A DNA stretch of 64,000 nt from Rhodocytophaga rosea (GCF_010119975.1 NZ_CP048222.1:5928501-5992500), one strand, 5' to 3'. Numbered from the stretch's first letter, positions 17,908-27,950 are shown. The notes: a model not told the origin generated them from the letters alone. Made by a program: numbers and translations.

Positions 17908-18905
17908 ATGGATGAATTAATAAAAAATAAAATAAATGATTTCTGGTCTAAGAAAGCAATTAAGACTCCTAATGGACAATGGGTGAGGTGGTGGCAAAGT
18001 CCTCATATTATCCGCACTATTAATAAGAAAGTATCAGGGGTGGCCTGTAACGGATTCTCACAGGGTTTAATCAACCTGGCTAAAGAGCATTCAAAGGGTA
18101 GAACATATAAACGTGGTATTTCAGTAGGATGCGGAAGTGGAAATAAGGAAATGAACCTGATTCAACAAGGGCTATTAGAGGAGTTTACATTATATGAATT
18201 AGCAGAGGAAAGGATAAAGGCAGGCCGTAAATTAGCACAACAATTAGGTATAGAGGCCAAAGTGAATTTTATTGAAAGTGATGCGTTGAAAATAGAAACC
18301 AGGGAAGCTTCCTATGATTTTGTACACTGGAATAAAGCTTTGCACCATATGATGGATACCGAAGAAGCCGTAAAATGGAGCCATCATGTTTTAGAAGAAG
18401 GGGGCATGTTTTATATGGATGATTATGTGGGCCTTCCAGGTTTCAGTGGACAGATACAATGCTTGAAATTGTGAACCAGTTACGTATGGCTTTGCCAGAA
18501 AAATACTTTAAAAATCCGTATGCAGTAACTAAAGGCTCATTACTAACTCGTTTGAAAAGGGTGATACATCCCGGTAGTAAACAGCCTGCCTTCCTTAGCA
18601 GAACCATTACCCGGCCTACCATTGAGCATATGATAGCTATGGACCCCTCAGAAGCAGCAGATTCTTCAAGAATTAATCCATCTATAAAAAAGTATTTTCC
18701 GCAGGCTGAAATAATTTTTACAGGAGTAACTGTTTATCATCTGGCATTAAATGATATTATCTCTAATTTCAATGAGCAGAAAGATAAGTATTTGCTGGAC
18801 TTTTTAATGACAGTTGATAACTTATATGCCCAATCAGGAGAAAATCATTATGCTACCGCTATTGGTTTTAAACTCATTTTAGCATTAGAAATTGCTCATG
18901 CCTAA
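17908..18905 (+). pseudogene. SAM-dependent methyltransferase split by a one-base deletion near 18431
   Basis: The first part (17908-18474, 188 codons) has GISVGCGSGNKEMNLIQQGL and YDFVHWNKALHHMMDT, a normal methyltransferase front half, then turns into unrelated residues and stops. The second part (open to 18905) carries LEIVNQLRMALPEKYF and HYATAIGFKLILALEIAHA, a normal back half in another frame. Restoring one base in the GGGCCTTCC stretch at 18429-18436 would give GPSRFQWTDTMLEIVNQL, which joins both halves smoothly. So this is one gene of about 330 codons with a frameshift, either a real mutation or a sequencing error. Confidence 0.82.
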
Positions 18906-20910
18906 AATTGATATTTCTGTTATTATCCCCTTATATAATAGAGTAGCGTTAGTGGCCCAAACTATTAGTTCTGTGCAGTCTCAAACCTATTTGCATTGGG
19001 AAGCATTAATTATAGATGATGGTTCCACAGATGGATCAATGGAGCTGGTAGAAAAAATTTCTAAAGAGGATGCCAGAATCAAAGTCTTGAAAAGAAACCG
19101 ACACCCAAAAGGGGCTCCTGTTTGCCGGAATATCGGATTAGAACATGCCAGCGGAGAATATGTGATCTTTTTAGATTCTGATGATTTGCTTGCTCCGTTC
19201 TGTCTGGAACGCAGGTTCACCCATATAAGCGATCTTGCCAATGTGGACTTTATGGTTTTTCCTATGCTTCTATTTAAAAACCGGCCGGGAGATATGGATA
19301 TTTTATGGAATATAGATAATGAAAGAGAGGATGATTTAGCAAGATTTCTACGCTTAGATGCCCTATGGCAAACGAGCTGCCCAATTTATAGAAGAACTTC
19401 TTTACTCAAAATTGGAGGCTTTGATGAAGACTTGCCTTTCCTGCAGGATTATGAATTACATGTAAGAACCTTATGTGCAAAATTTGTTTATGTAAAACAA
19501 ATGCATGTAGAGCCGGATTGTTTCTTAAGGAGACATGAAGGTGAAAGCATTAGCCAGAAAGGGTTTGACACTAAAAAGTCATTCTTGGACAAAGAGATGG
19601 TTTACAGAAAAATACTCAAAACTTTGCTTGCTTATCACCGCAAAGAATATATTTTATATGTATCCTCTCTTTTCTTCAATTTAAGTAAAAAATGGCTTCA
19701 AAAATATGGAGATCTGAACCGTAGCCTGGCTTGTTGGGAAAATATTCATAGTATTCTAGAAACAGATCTATACTATAAAAGTATGGACTATTTAGAGAAA
19801 CTGAATCAATATTATCAAAAAGGAAATGTATCTGTTCTATTAGAAATTAATAAGATAGAAAAATCAATTCCCTTAATTTTTTCTCACCAGAATCATAACT
19901 TAAACCTTATAACACAAAGTAATTTCACGCATTTTAATACGAAAAAGCCTTTTTTTTCTATAGTTATTCCTGAAAATGCTCAAATTAATAATCTATCATT
20001 ACTACTTAAACAAGTATTTAATCAAACGTATCCTTATTTTGAAGTACTAATAATAAACCCTTGCTTGACTGAGGATAGCCGGAAAGTTATAGAAAATTAT
20101 GCCTTGCAAGAGAAACAAATAAAAATAATCTATCATGAGCAAGATACCAAGGATATAAGGGAGCAATTAAATAAGGCAATAGAGCAAACAAAAGGAGAAT
20201 ACATATGGCTGGTTGATACACCGGATTTTTTAGACAATACTTTTCTTGCAGATGTAATTGGGTATTTAACAAGGTGTTCCCATACAGGCTTGATCTATTA
20301 TTTGGGGGGAAGAAATAGTGGTTTGTGCAATTGGAATGGATATGCGGGTTATAAAGATGAAACAAACTGGAGCGATAGCTTTTATAAAAACGGTGAACGG
20401 ATAGTTAAAAAATTATTATTTGTAAACAATAATCTTCCGGCGCCTGATACTGTGTTATTTGATAAAAATGTTTACAAAGCAGCAAGTAGAGCTTATCTCA
20501 ATAGTTCTTTAAACAGTAAATGGCTATTATACAGTCATATACTTTTATATGGGGATATTTTGTTTGTTTCTAAATTATCTGGCCCTTACGATTTGCAATC
20601 AAATACTAACACACAGGTGACATATAAGCCCGATATAAGTATTAAAGAATTAAGTGAAATTCTTTTAAGTATGAGCAGACATTTTTTAATAAAACCAGAT
20701 ATAAGAAAACGTATAATCAGTTCCTTTGTAAATATATGGCAAGATGTTAATAAATTAGGGGCTATTCCATTTAGAATCAATTTTGCTATTTATCGGAATC
20801 TAAGCAAAGCAGATCACTCAACATCACAGATCGTACTCATGCGCTTAATCAAAAACTTCATAAGAACAAATATTCCAATTCGCTTTGTTAAAAAAAGATC
20901 TCCCAAGTAA
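18898..20910 (+). CDS. Large glycosyltransferase with an intact and a degenerate GT2 domain
   Basis: A 670-residue protein starting at the ATG at 18898, which overlaps the previous frame by 8 bp. The first GT2 domain (about 1-230) is complete: DISVIIPLYNRVALVAQTIS, ALIIDDGSTDGSMELV and the metal site VIFLDSDDLLAPF. A second GT2-like domain begins near residue 345 with FFSIVIPENAQINNLSLLLK and VLIINPCLTEDSRKVI. Its metal-binding position reads LVDTPDFLDN instead of DxD, so it is probably inactive or binding only. Two-domain enzymes of this type can add two sugars or polymerise; here only one active site is evident. Confidence 0.82.
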   Translation: MPKIDISVIIPLYNRVALVAQTISSVQSQTYLHWEALIIDDGSTDGSMELVEKISKEDARIKVLKRNRHPKGAPVCRNIGLEHASGEYVIFLDSDDLLAPFCLERRFTHISDLANVDFMVFPMLLFKNRPGDMDILWNIDNEREDDLARFLRLDALWQTSCPIYRRTSLLKIGGFDEDLPFLQDYELHVRTLCAKFVYVKQMHVEPDCFLRRHEGESISQKGFDTKKSFLDKEMVYRKILKTLLAYHRKEYILYVSSLFFNLSKKWLQKYGDLNRSLACWENIHSILETDLYYKSMDYLEKLNQYYQKGNVSVLLEINKIEKSIPLIFSHQNHNLNLITQSNFTHFNTKKPFFSIVIPENAQINNLSLLLKQVFNQTYPYFEVLIINPCLTEDSRKVIENYALQEKQIKIIYHEQDTKDIREQLNKAIEQTKGEYIWLVDTPDFLDNTFLADVIGYLTRCSHTGLIYYLGGRNSGLCNWNGYAGYKDETNWSDSFYKNGERIVKKLLFVNNNLPAPDTVLFDKNVYKAASRAYLNSSLNSKWLLYSHILLYGDILFVSKLSGPYDLQSNTNTQVTYKPDISIKELSEILLSMSRHFLIKPDIRKRIISSFVNIWQDVNKLGAIPFRINFAIYRNLSKADHSTSQIVLMRLIKNFIRTNIPIRFVKKRSPK

Positions 20911-21048
20911 GATATACTATGATAAAGTAGACTCCAAAAGCAAATACTCATTTTTATGCTATAATGTAAAAGGCTCATCCTATTTTTTAGTATGTTCATA
21001 GCTTTCAAGTACAAATAGCAATTTATTTATCATTACATATTATAAAGC

Positions 21049-21990
21049 ATGCCTAAGGTTACTGTAATTATTCCCAGTTATAATCATGCTTCCTACCTTG
21101 ATAAACGCATCCGGAGTGTACTGGATCAAACCTATCAGGATTTTAATCTGATTATTATAGATGATTATTCTAGGGATAACAGCCGCGATATTATTGCATT
21201 GTATGCCCAGCAGGATAAGCGTATAGAAGTAGTCTTTAATGAACAGAACAGCGGTAGTACTTTTTACCAATGGAATAAGGGGGTTGAAATGGGTAAAGGG
21301 GAGTTCATCTGGATTGCAGAAAGTGATGATATGGCTGACCCGGTTTTACTGGAAACTCTAGTTGGTCGTCTGGAAAGGTATCCTACTGCAGGTATTGCTT
21401 ATTGCCAATCGTGGATTGTTGATGAGCAAGACACTGTTTTGCATTCTGGTATTAACTGGGTTGAGCGGTCAGTAAGAGAAAGGTGGAAAACCGATTTCTT
21501 TAATACAGGTCCTGAAGAGTGCAGCAAGTATTTAATCCTGCATAATATGATTTTTAATGCAAGTGCTGTGGTTTTCCGTAAGGCAATGTATCTCAAAGCG
21601 GGACCAGCGGATAGCAGCCTGAAATTAACAGGCGACTGGTTACAATGGGTTAAGATTTTATTGATTTCTGATGTTGTATATGTAGCTCAACCTCTTAATT
21701 ACTTTCGAAAACACACACAAACAACCAGGCATGTCTCTTATATGGATTTGAAAGAACTTGCTGAATTTTACCAGGTATTGCAATTTATAGCAGTCCAAGT
21801 ACCTATAGACCCCGTAAGTTTGAAAAACAGTAGTCTTGGAAGCAGGTGGGAACTTGCATTTCAAAGTCCTCTAACTATGCGTGCGTTTAGAAATTTATTA
21901 CGTGTTTGGAAAATGGGCAGAAATATCGACCCATTGCTGACTAAGCGGATCATACGTTTTTTTATAGATAAATTATCGGGAAGGGGTTAA
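21049..21990 (+). CDS. Glycosyltransferase family 2
   Basis: A 313-residue GT2 protein with KVTVIIPSYNHASYLDKRI, LIIIDDYSRDNSRDII, the metal site WIAESDDMADPVLLE and LTGDWLQWVKILLIS. The domain order is that of inverting GT-A enzymes of exopolysaccharide loci. It stands 138 bp after the large glycosyltransferase with nothing recognisable in between, and 135 bp before the next one, so spacing is looser here than in the first half of the locus. Specificity is unknown. Confidence 0.85.
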   Translation: MPKVTVIIPSYNHASYLDKRIRSVLDQTYQDFNLIIIDDYSRDNSRDIIALYAQQDKRIEVVFNEQNSGSTFYQWNKGVEMGKGEFIWIAESDDMADPVLLETLVGRLERYPTAGIAYCQSWIVDEQDTVLHSGINWVERSVRERWKTDFFNTGPEECSKYLILHNMIFNASAVVFRKAMYLKAGPADSSLKLTGDWLQWVKILLISDVVYVAQPLNYFRKHTQTTRHVSYMDLKELAEFYQVLQFIAVQVPIDPVSLKNSSLGSRWELAFQSPLTMRAFRNLLRVWKMGRNIDPLLTKRIIRFFIDKLSGRG

Positions 21991-22125
21991 TTTACCAATG
22001 TGCCAAATACAAAAAAACTGCATATTTTTGAAATTATTTTTAACTATTTTACATAAGCCGGTGAGAAATCGGTTTGTACTCATAGCTAATCAATAGTTGC
22101 ATATTTAAATATACGAGCTAAGAAT

Positions 22126-23049
22126 ATGATACTTTCAGTCATAATACCGACTTATAACCGGGTAGGTAAATTAGAAAAATGTATAGAAAGTTTATCAGGA
22201 CAATCTTTAGCTAATGAGATGTTTGAAATAATTGTAATAGATAATGCATCTACTGATACTACCCGGGAAGTAATATACCGGATTTTACCTCTGATCAAAA
22301 ATCTGAGTTATATATATGAAAGTACACCAGGATTAAATGAAGCAAGAAATAGAGGTTTGAAAGAAGCCAGGGGATTATATATAGCTTATCTGGATGATGA
22401 TACGGTAACACATAAATATTGGGCAGAGAAAATTGTAGAAGCTTTTTCTAACGTAATTCCTCAGCCTGGAGTAGTAGGAGGCCCCGTACTGCCTGTATGG
22501 GAAGGAGATAAGCCGTATTGGTTGACCAAAAGATTCGAAGGTGCGGTTTCTATGATCAATTATGGAAGTCAAAAGCGTTTTCTGCAGGGTCGAGATTTTT
22601 TAGTAGGCGCAAATATGGCTTTTTTAAAAGCTGCTTTAGTACAGATTGGGGGATTTTTACCAGGATTAGACAGGAAGGGAAGTAAGTTATTATCAGGTGG
22701 AGATATAGCAGCCATTGAGAAGATAAAGAAACTAACATATCAGGTTTACTATGATCCTGACATTAGCGTAGACCATTATATTTCGACAGAGAGATTAAAC
22801 CATGAATGGTTTATTAAGCGTAGTTATTGGGAAGGATATTCTGAGGCACTGATGTGGCGTATGCTTGATAAACCTTCTTTAATAGCATGGTCAAAAAAAT
22901 TGATTTATTATATCTATGGATTTTTACGTAATCCGGGTCATATTTTTTACTTACTACGATCAGTGAAAGAGCCTGAACTATTCTGGTTTAAATGTATGGT
23001 GCATGCCAGGGTAGGATATTTGGCTGGGTTAGTTAGCCTGAATAAATAA
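22126..23049 (+). CDS. Glycosyltransferase family 2
   Basis: A 307-residue GT2 enzyme. SVIIPTYNRVGKLEKCIESL is the first strand and helix, EIIVIDNASTDTTREVI the nucleotide site, AYLDDDTVTHKYW the metal site, and LLSGGDIAAIEKIK lies in the catalytic loop. The WxGYSEALMWRM and FLRNPGHIFYLLRS stretches near the C-terminus are common in rhamnosyl- and succinoglycan-type GT2 enzymes, but this does not settle the sugar. It is followed after 41 bp by a GT4 gene. Confidence 0.85.
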   Translation: MILSVIIPTYNRVGKLEKCIESLSGQSLANEMFEIIVIDNASTDTTREVIYRILPLIKNLSYIYESTPGLNEARNRGLKEARGLYIAYLDDDTVTHKYWAEKIVEAFSNVIPQPGVVGGPVLPVWEGDKPYWLTKRFEGAVSMINYGSQKRFLQGRDFLVGANMAFLKAALVQIGGFLPGLDRKGSKLLSGGDIAAIEKIKKLTYQVYYDPDISVDHYISTERLNHEWFIKRSYWEGYSEALMWRMLDKPSLIAWSKKLIYYIYGFLRNPGHIFYLLRSVKEPELFWFKCMVHARVGYLAGLVSLNK

Positions 23050-23090
23050 AGGGTTTATCTATTTTAATTAACCCAAAACTTATATAGTAG

Positions 23091-24317
23091 TTGAAGCCTT
23101 TAATTATCATATATATGCATAAAATTCCCTATCCACCAGATACAGGGACAAATCAACGTATATATTCGATGGTTAGCTTTTTAAGAAAAGAGTATAGAGT
23201 GGGGCTAGTAATGCCAGAATATAAGCCGGAAATCTCTGCCCTTTTTTCAGTATTTGATAATATATGGTATGCAGGCAATTATACCCTACCTGGAGGAAAG
23301 CTATTTAAGTTTATTTATGCAAAAATATACACTATTTATTTTAATCTGTTTTATAGAAAGCATCTTGCTGAATATACAGATAATATTTTAGGAAAATATA
23401 ATGTACTTGCTGCCTATGCTTTATATAAAATTTGCCTTTCTAATAAACCTTCATTAATTATTTGCCAAAAAATTGTAAACTCAGTCTTAAGTACTGCAAT
23501 TGCTCATAAATTTAATATACCTGTAATCATAGATACTCACGACTTATATAAATTACAACTTGACGAAAAAACAGATAAGATTAATGTAAATTTAAATCAG
23601 ATGCAATTAGCCAGTGCACGAATAGAGGACGAAATAAACCTTTTAAAACTATATGATGCATTAATAGCTATTCAATTTGATGAGGCGGCTGTTCTTAAAA
23701 AATATTTTCCTGAGAAAAAAGTGATTACAGCCTTACATCCTGCCATTGCAAGACCGGTGAATGAAGATACTTCTCATATATTTACCAATAATCCAACCCT
23801 TTTATTCGTTGGTTCTTCATCTGAGCATAATAAAGATGCATTGGAGTATTTTATTGGTACACATCTTAGTTTTATAATTGAGAGAATACCAAGTGTAAAA
23901 CTTATGATTTGTGGTTCTGTTACCCGGCAAATGAATATAATTCATCCGCATATAGAGGTTTTAGGAAGAATAGATGATTTACAACCATTTTATCAGCAAG
24001 CTACATTAGTAATTAATCCGGTGAGATTTGGTTCTGGATTAAAAATAAAAACAGTAGATGCACTCTCATTTGGCAAATGTGTAGTTACAACTCCAACTGG
24101 ATGCGAAGGGCTTCCAGATGTAATGGACACTTTGGTATGTGTGCCTCCTGAAAAATTAGGCGAAGAAATGGTTGATCTCTTAAATAATAGAAATATTATT
24201 CTTTCGTATGAAAAAGCTGCCTTGGATTATATTAAACAGTATTTGACTCCCGAGGCTTGTTACTCAGAACTAATGAGTTGGATTCAACGGACGTTGGTTG
24301 AAAACGATGATGTATAG
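23091..24317 (+). CDS. Glycosyltransferase family 4
   Basis: A 408-residue GT-B enzyme. The first strand is LIIIYMHKIPYPPDTGTNQR, which includes the glycine-rich loop; this makes the TTG at 23091 the likely start, since the next ATG (23115) would cut the strand. TLLFVGSSSEHNKDALEYFI opens the donor domain and VINPVRFGSGLKIKTVDALSFGKCVVTT contains the G-x-G-K loop typical of this subtype, related to PelF/WbnK-like exosugar transferases. It is the last gene of the polysaccharide locus before the T9SS protein. Confidence 0.83.
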   Translation: MKPLIIIYMHKIPYPPDTGTNQRIYSMVSFLRKEYRVGLVMPEYKPEISALFSVFDNIWYAGNYTLPGGKLFKFIYAKIYTIYFNLFYRKHLAEYTDNILGKYNVLAAYALYKICLSNKPSLIICQKIVNSVLSTAIAHKFNIPVIIDTHDLYKLQLDEKTDKINVNLNQMQLASARIEDEINLLKLYDALIAIQFDEAAVLKKYFPEKKVITALHPAIARPVNEDTSHIFTNNPTLLFVGSSSEHNKDALEYFIGTHLSFIIERIPSVKLMICGSVTRQMNIIHPHIEVLGRIDDLQPFYQQATLVINPVRFGSGLKIKTVDALSFGKCVVTTPTGCEGLPDVMDTLVCVPPEKLGEEMVDLLNNRNIILSYEKAALDYIKQYLTPEACYSELMSWIQRTLVENDDV

Positions 24318-24516
24318 CTAATGATAATTGTTTTCTAATAACAAAAATAGTTTACAATTTCAATGCTTAAATAATTAACTATAACTTACATTCTAGTACT
24401 CCAAAAAAACTATACAAATGAGTGCCAGATAATAATTTTTGAATTTATAAAACCTTTTAAACTTATTAATTTTATAATCGTACCCATATATTATGGTATT
24501 TTAATTAGTTATTCTT

Positions 24517-27468
24517 ATGAAAAAAATCTTACAACTATTTTGTTTATTGACACTTTGCTTGGTATTCAACCAAAATGTCTTTAGCCAGACACTCACCGTC
24601 ACAGCCCCAGCTAATGGAGCCACTGGAGTGAGTTTGCTTCCAACCTTGACAGTATTATCTACCAGTACTGGAAACTCGGCATCATCTGTAGAACAGATTC
24701 GTATCCAGATTGCTACGAATGCCAATTTTACAACCGGCGTACAGACTTCTTATAACTTTGGCAAGAGTACAAATAGTGCTATTTCTTATTCATGGACTCC
24801 TGCCCAGTTGTTACCTAATACTATCTACTATGTCAGAGGTCTTTCCAGTAAGTATGGTAATTCAGCAGCCATTAGCTTTACAACAGGCGCTTTTCTCACC
24901 GTCACAGCCCCAGCTAATGGAGCCACTGGAGTGAGTTTGCTTCCAACCTTGACAGTATTATCTACCAGTACTGGAAACTCGGCATCATCTGTAGAACAGA
25001 TTCGTATCCAGATTGCTACGAATGCCAATTTTACAACCGGCGTACAGACTTCTTATAACTTTGGCAAGAGTACAAATAGTGCTATTTCTTATTCATGGAC
25101 TCCAACCACGTTATTAGCTAATACTATCTACTATGTCAGAGGTCTTTCCAGTAAGTATGGTAATTCAGCAGCCATTAGCTTTACAACAGGCGCTTTTCTC
25201 ACCGTCACAGCCCCAGCTAATGGAGCCACTGGAGTGAGTTTGCTTCCAACCTTGACAGTATTATCTACCAGTACTGGAAACTCGGCATCATCTGTAGAAC
25301 AGATTCGTATCCAGATTGCTACGAATGCCAATTTTACAACCGGCGTACAGACTTCTTATAACTTTGGCAAGAGTACAAATAGTGCTATTTCTTATTCATG
25401 GACTCCTGCCCAGTTGTTACCTAATACTATCTACTATGTCAGAGGTCTTTCCAGTAAGTATGGTAATTCAGCAGCCATTAGCTTTACAACAGGCGCTTTT
25501 CTCACCGTCACAGCCCCAGCTAATGGAGCCACTGGAGTGAGTTTGCTTCCAACCTTGACAGTATTATCTACCAGTACTGGAAACTCGGCATCATCTGTAG
25601 AACGGATTCGTATCCAGATTGCTACGAATGCCAATTTTACAACCGGCGTACAGACTTCTTATAACTTTGGCAAGAGTACAAATAGTGCTATTTCTTATTC
25701 ATGGACTCCTGCCCAGTTGTTACCTAATACTATCTACTATGTCAGAGGTCTTTCCAGTAAGTATGGTAATTCAGCAGCCATTAGTTTCAGAACCGAAGGA
25801 TTGTCATATTTATCTCTTGTGGATGGAGTTGATGCTACAACTAACAATCAATATGCAAACAAATACATTACTCCTTTAACAGCTTCTCTGGTATCATTTG
25901 CTAACGTTTATGATTGGCAATTTGATGAGGATGGAGATTTTATTACTACGCCTCCTGCCTACAGCACTACTACTACAGGTAATATACTGAATTTACAGGC
26001 AGATGTATCTGGTTTGCGTTCCGGAGTTTCTTATTATGTGAGGATAAGACCACGTAGAACTGGCTCCAGTCCTATAGTTGGTTCCTGGAGTGGAGATGAT
26101 CTGTCTTCTAATTTTATATACAGATTTTATAATGCTCTTCATCCATTGGCATTATTTTCAATAGATGATCCGGATGTTACCGCAACATTGAATACTACTA
26201 AGGGATCAATGAAGTTAGTGTCAAGACATGTTGAAAATGCTACTGATGTAGTATTCCAAATTGACGATGATCCGAATTTTGCATCTCCGTTTGCTCTTCC
26301 ATTTTTAAGAAATGGAGTATTAAGATATTGGTTGAATACCACGCATCCTGGTGTAAGCGGAAATGTTTTCAAGGCCAACAGTTCCTACTATTCAATAGGA
26401 GGGAAAAATAATCCGGTAGGAACTCTAACTCATCGGTTAGTAGAATTTTTATATGGCTATGCGAGTGGTACATACTATGTTCGTGTACGTGCAGCAAATG
26501 CCAATCAGTTGGGTTACTGGAGTACAGTTATTCCAGTTACAGTAACTTTGCCTCCCCGTACCAATGTGTTAACAAACATTGCAAACAATGCCACCCAAGT
26601 TGGTACACTTCTTTATTTTCCTACAGTGAGTGATGATCCTAATTATGTGGAAACTAGCTTTGATCTTCAAATCAGTAGAGACAATTTCGCTACTTTAGAT
26701 TATGATACTACTAATATACCTCACCGGGCTATATTACCAACAGGTATTTTTGTAAGTAAAGATAAGCCCAAAATAATAAATTTATTATTTAATACCACTT
26801 ATCGGGTTAGAGTACGTTCTTATATTAATAATTCTTATCCGAATGATCCTGCAGCATGGAGATATATCACTTTTACAACTCAAACAGCTCCGATTGTGAA
26901 TTTTACGCAGTTTCCAGCAAGCCCATGGACAAGCAGAAGTTTAACTATTTATGCTACTACACAGCCAGGGATTAATCAGTATAATTGGGAAATTGAGAAG
27001 ACTAATGCACCAATAAGTACTTCAAGTAAAACGTCAACGGTTAACTATACAAACTTTTATACTTATCTTAAAGCTGGTGGTGAATACCGCATAAGAGTAA
27101 GAGGCAATGCTACTGCACAAGGTTTAACTGGTGTCTGGTCTAATTGGGTTACCTTCTCAGTTTCTGCGAGTGCTGCAAGAATCGCAAGTGCCGATGATAT
27201 ACAAGGTGCTGAAACAGATCTGTTTTCACAACCTGTTTTATCACCCAATCCTTTTTCTGAGAGAACCAATCTCAATGTACAGTCAGGGAAAAATAATGTA
27301 TTCATCCGAATAACTGATATGAGAGGCAGGGTACTTGAAGAACTACATTCTACTAGCAACGAGGTGATTGAGTTAGGGCACAGATGGCAAAAAGGTATGT
27401 ATATTATTCAGGTAATAGATGTAGAAAGTAATAAGCTCATAAAAACAATTAAAGCTGTTAAGCAATAA
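24517..27468 (+). CDS. T9SS-secreted cell-surface protein with four 101-residue tandem repeats
   Basis: A 983-residue exported protein. A signal peptide (MKKILQLFCLLTLCLVFNQ, cleavage near VFSQ) is followed by four fibronectin type III-like modules of 101 residues (about 26-425), each starting LTVTAPANGATGVSLLPTL. Further beta-sandwich modules with SYYVRIRPRR and TYYVRVRAANA repeats follow. The last about 78 residues (LSPNPFSERTNL to the end, with GMYIIQV and KTIKAVK) are a type A sorting domain of the type IX secretion system. The protein should cross the outer membrane and be anchored or released. An adhesin or matrix role is inferred. No catalytic domain is seen. Confidence 0.88.
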   Translation: MKKILQLFCLLTLCLVFNQNVFSQTLTVTAPANGATGVSLLPTLTVLSTSTGNSASSVEQIRIQIATNANFTTGVQTSYNFGKSTNSAISYSWTPAQLLPNTIYYVRGLSSKYGNSAAISFTTGAFLTVTAPANGATGVSLLPTLTVLSTSTGNSASSVEQIRIQIATNANFTTGVQTSYNFGKSTNSAISYSWTPTTLLANTIYYVRGLSSKYGNSAAISFTTGAFLTVTAPANGATGVSLLPTLTVLSTSTGNSASSVEQIRIQIATNANFTTGVQTSYNFGKSTNSAISYSWTPAQLLPNTIYYVRGLSSKYGNSAAISFTTGAFLTVTAPANGATGVSLLPTLTVLSTSTGNSASSVERIRIQIATNANFTTGVQTSYNFGKSTNSAISYSWTPAQLLPNTIYYVRGLSSKYGNSAAISFRTEGLSYLSLVDGVDATTNNQYANKYITPLTASLVSFANVYDWQFDEDGDFITTPPAYSTTTTGNILNLQADVSGLRSGVSYYVRIRPRRTGSSPIVGSWSGDDLSSNFIYRFYNALHPLALFSIDDPDVTATLNTTKGSMKLVSRHVENATDVVFQIDDDPNFASPFALPFLRNGVLRYWLNTTHPGVSGNVFKANSSYYSIGGKNNPVGTLTHRLVEFLYGYASGTYYVRVRAANANQLGYWSTVIPVTVTLPPRTNVLTNIANNATQVGTLLYFPTVSDDPNYVETSFDLQISRDNFATLDYDTTNIPHRAILPTGIFVSKDKPKIINLLFNTTYRVRVRSYINNSYPNDPAAWRYITFTTQTAPIVNFTQFPASPWTSRSLTIYATTQPGINQYNWEIEKTNAPISTSSKTSTVNYTNFYTYLKAGGEYRIRVRGNATAQGLTGVWSNWVTFSVSASAARIASADDIQGAETDLFSQPVLSPNPFSERTNLNVQSGKNNVFIRITDMRGRVLEELHSTSNEVIELGHRWQKGMYIIQVIDVESNKLIKTIKAVKQ
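24592..25803 (+). repeat. Four tandem 303-bp direct repeats
   Basis: Units start at 24592, 24895, 25198 and 25501, exactly 303 bp apart and in frame. They are nearly identical even at silent sites. Unit 2 differs by a short block (about 25103-25122) encoding TTLLAN instead of AQLLPN. Unit 4 has one Q-to-R change (near 25604) and diverges after about 25783. Such identity points to recent duplication or gene conversion. Confidence 0.95.
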
Positions 27469-27490
27469 ATGTATTGATAGTTTAATTTCT

Positions 27491-27530
27491 ACAAATGGAC
27501 TACTGTTATAGATAGTAGTCCATTTGTTTT
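27491..27530 (+). terminator. Rho-independent terminator after the T9SS gene
   Basis: Perfect 14-bp stem, ACAAATGGACTACT at 27491-27504 pairing with 27514-27527, with a 9-base loop and a following T-run. It lies 23 bp after the stop of the repeat protein. Confidence 0.85.
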
Positions 27531-27570
27531 CCGATTCATCTATACTATAATCCTCATATTTCAAAATTAT

Positions 27571-27942
27571 ATGGTTACTAAAGAAAAATTATATGAAGCT
27601 TTTGGAGAACTAATTTATGCTGTAGCTAAAGCAGATGGTATTGTGCAAGGTGAGGAAGTTTCAGCATTAGAAGAAATTCTAAAAAACCATAGCTGGGCAC
27701 AAGATATTGTATGGTCTTTTAAATATGAAGCCCAGAAAAATCATCCGGTGGAACATGTATATAAGAAAGCCTTAGATATTTTTAAAGAACATGGACCTGC
27801 CAGAGAATATGAACATTTAGTCAATATACTGCAAGCAGTAGCAGATGCCAGCCATGGAACTTCGGACCCTGAAAGAGGAGTAATCAATCAGTTCCAACAT
27901 GATCTGATTGAGAAGTTTAAAGAGGATTTAAAAGTTATTTGA
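27571..27942 (+). CDS. TerB-like protein
   Basis: A 123-residue all-helical protein. The N-terminal part, ELIYAVAKADGIVQGEEVSALEEIL, is the helix and acidic loop pattern of TerB/DjlA-N-like domains, which carry a metal-coordinating acidic site. LQAVADASHGTSDPERGVI resembles the second half of that fold. TerB family members are linked to tellurite resistance and to membrane-associated stress sensing, but many stand-alone copies have no known role. It has its own terminator and stands alone between the T9SS gene and a convergent lipoprotein gene. Confidence 0.75.
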   Translation: MVTKEKLYEAFGELIYAVAKADGIVQGEEVSALEEILKNHSWAQDIVWSFKYEAQKNHPVEHVYKKALDIFKEHGPAREYEHLVNILQAVADASHGTSDPERGVINQFQHDLIEKFKEDLKVI

Positions 27943-27950
27943 TTTCAATT

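Noticed and set aside
24501-25634. Several 66-74-codon minus-strand and off-frame plus-strand frames repeated every 303 bp
   Set aside because: They are the same sequence read opposite or across the tandem repeats of the T9SS gene and have no independent support.
24592-25803. Regular repeats as a CRISPR array
   Set aside because: Unit length of 303 bp, no unique spacers, and the array is in frame within a secreted protein.
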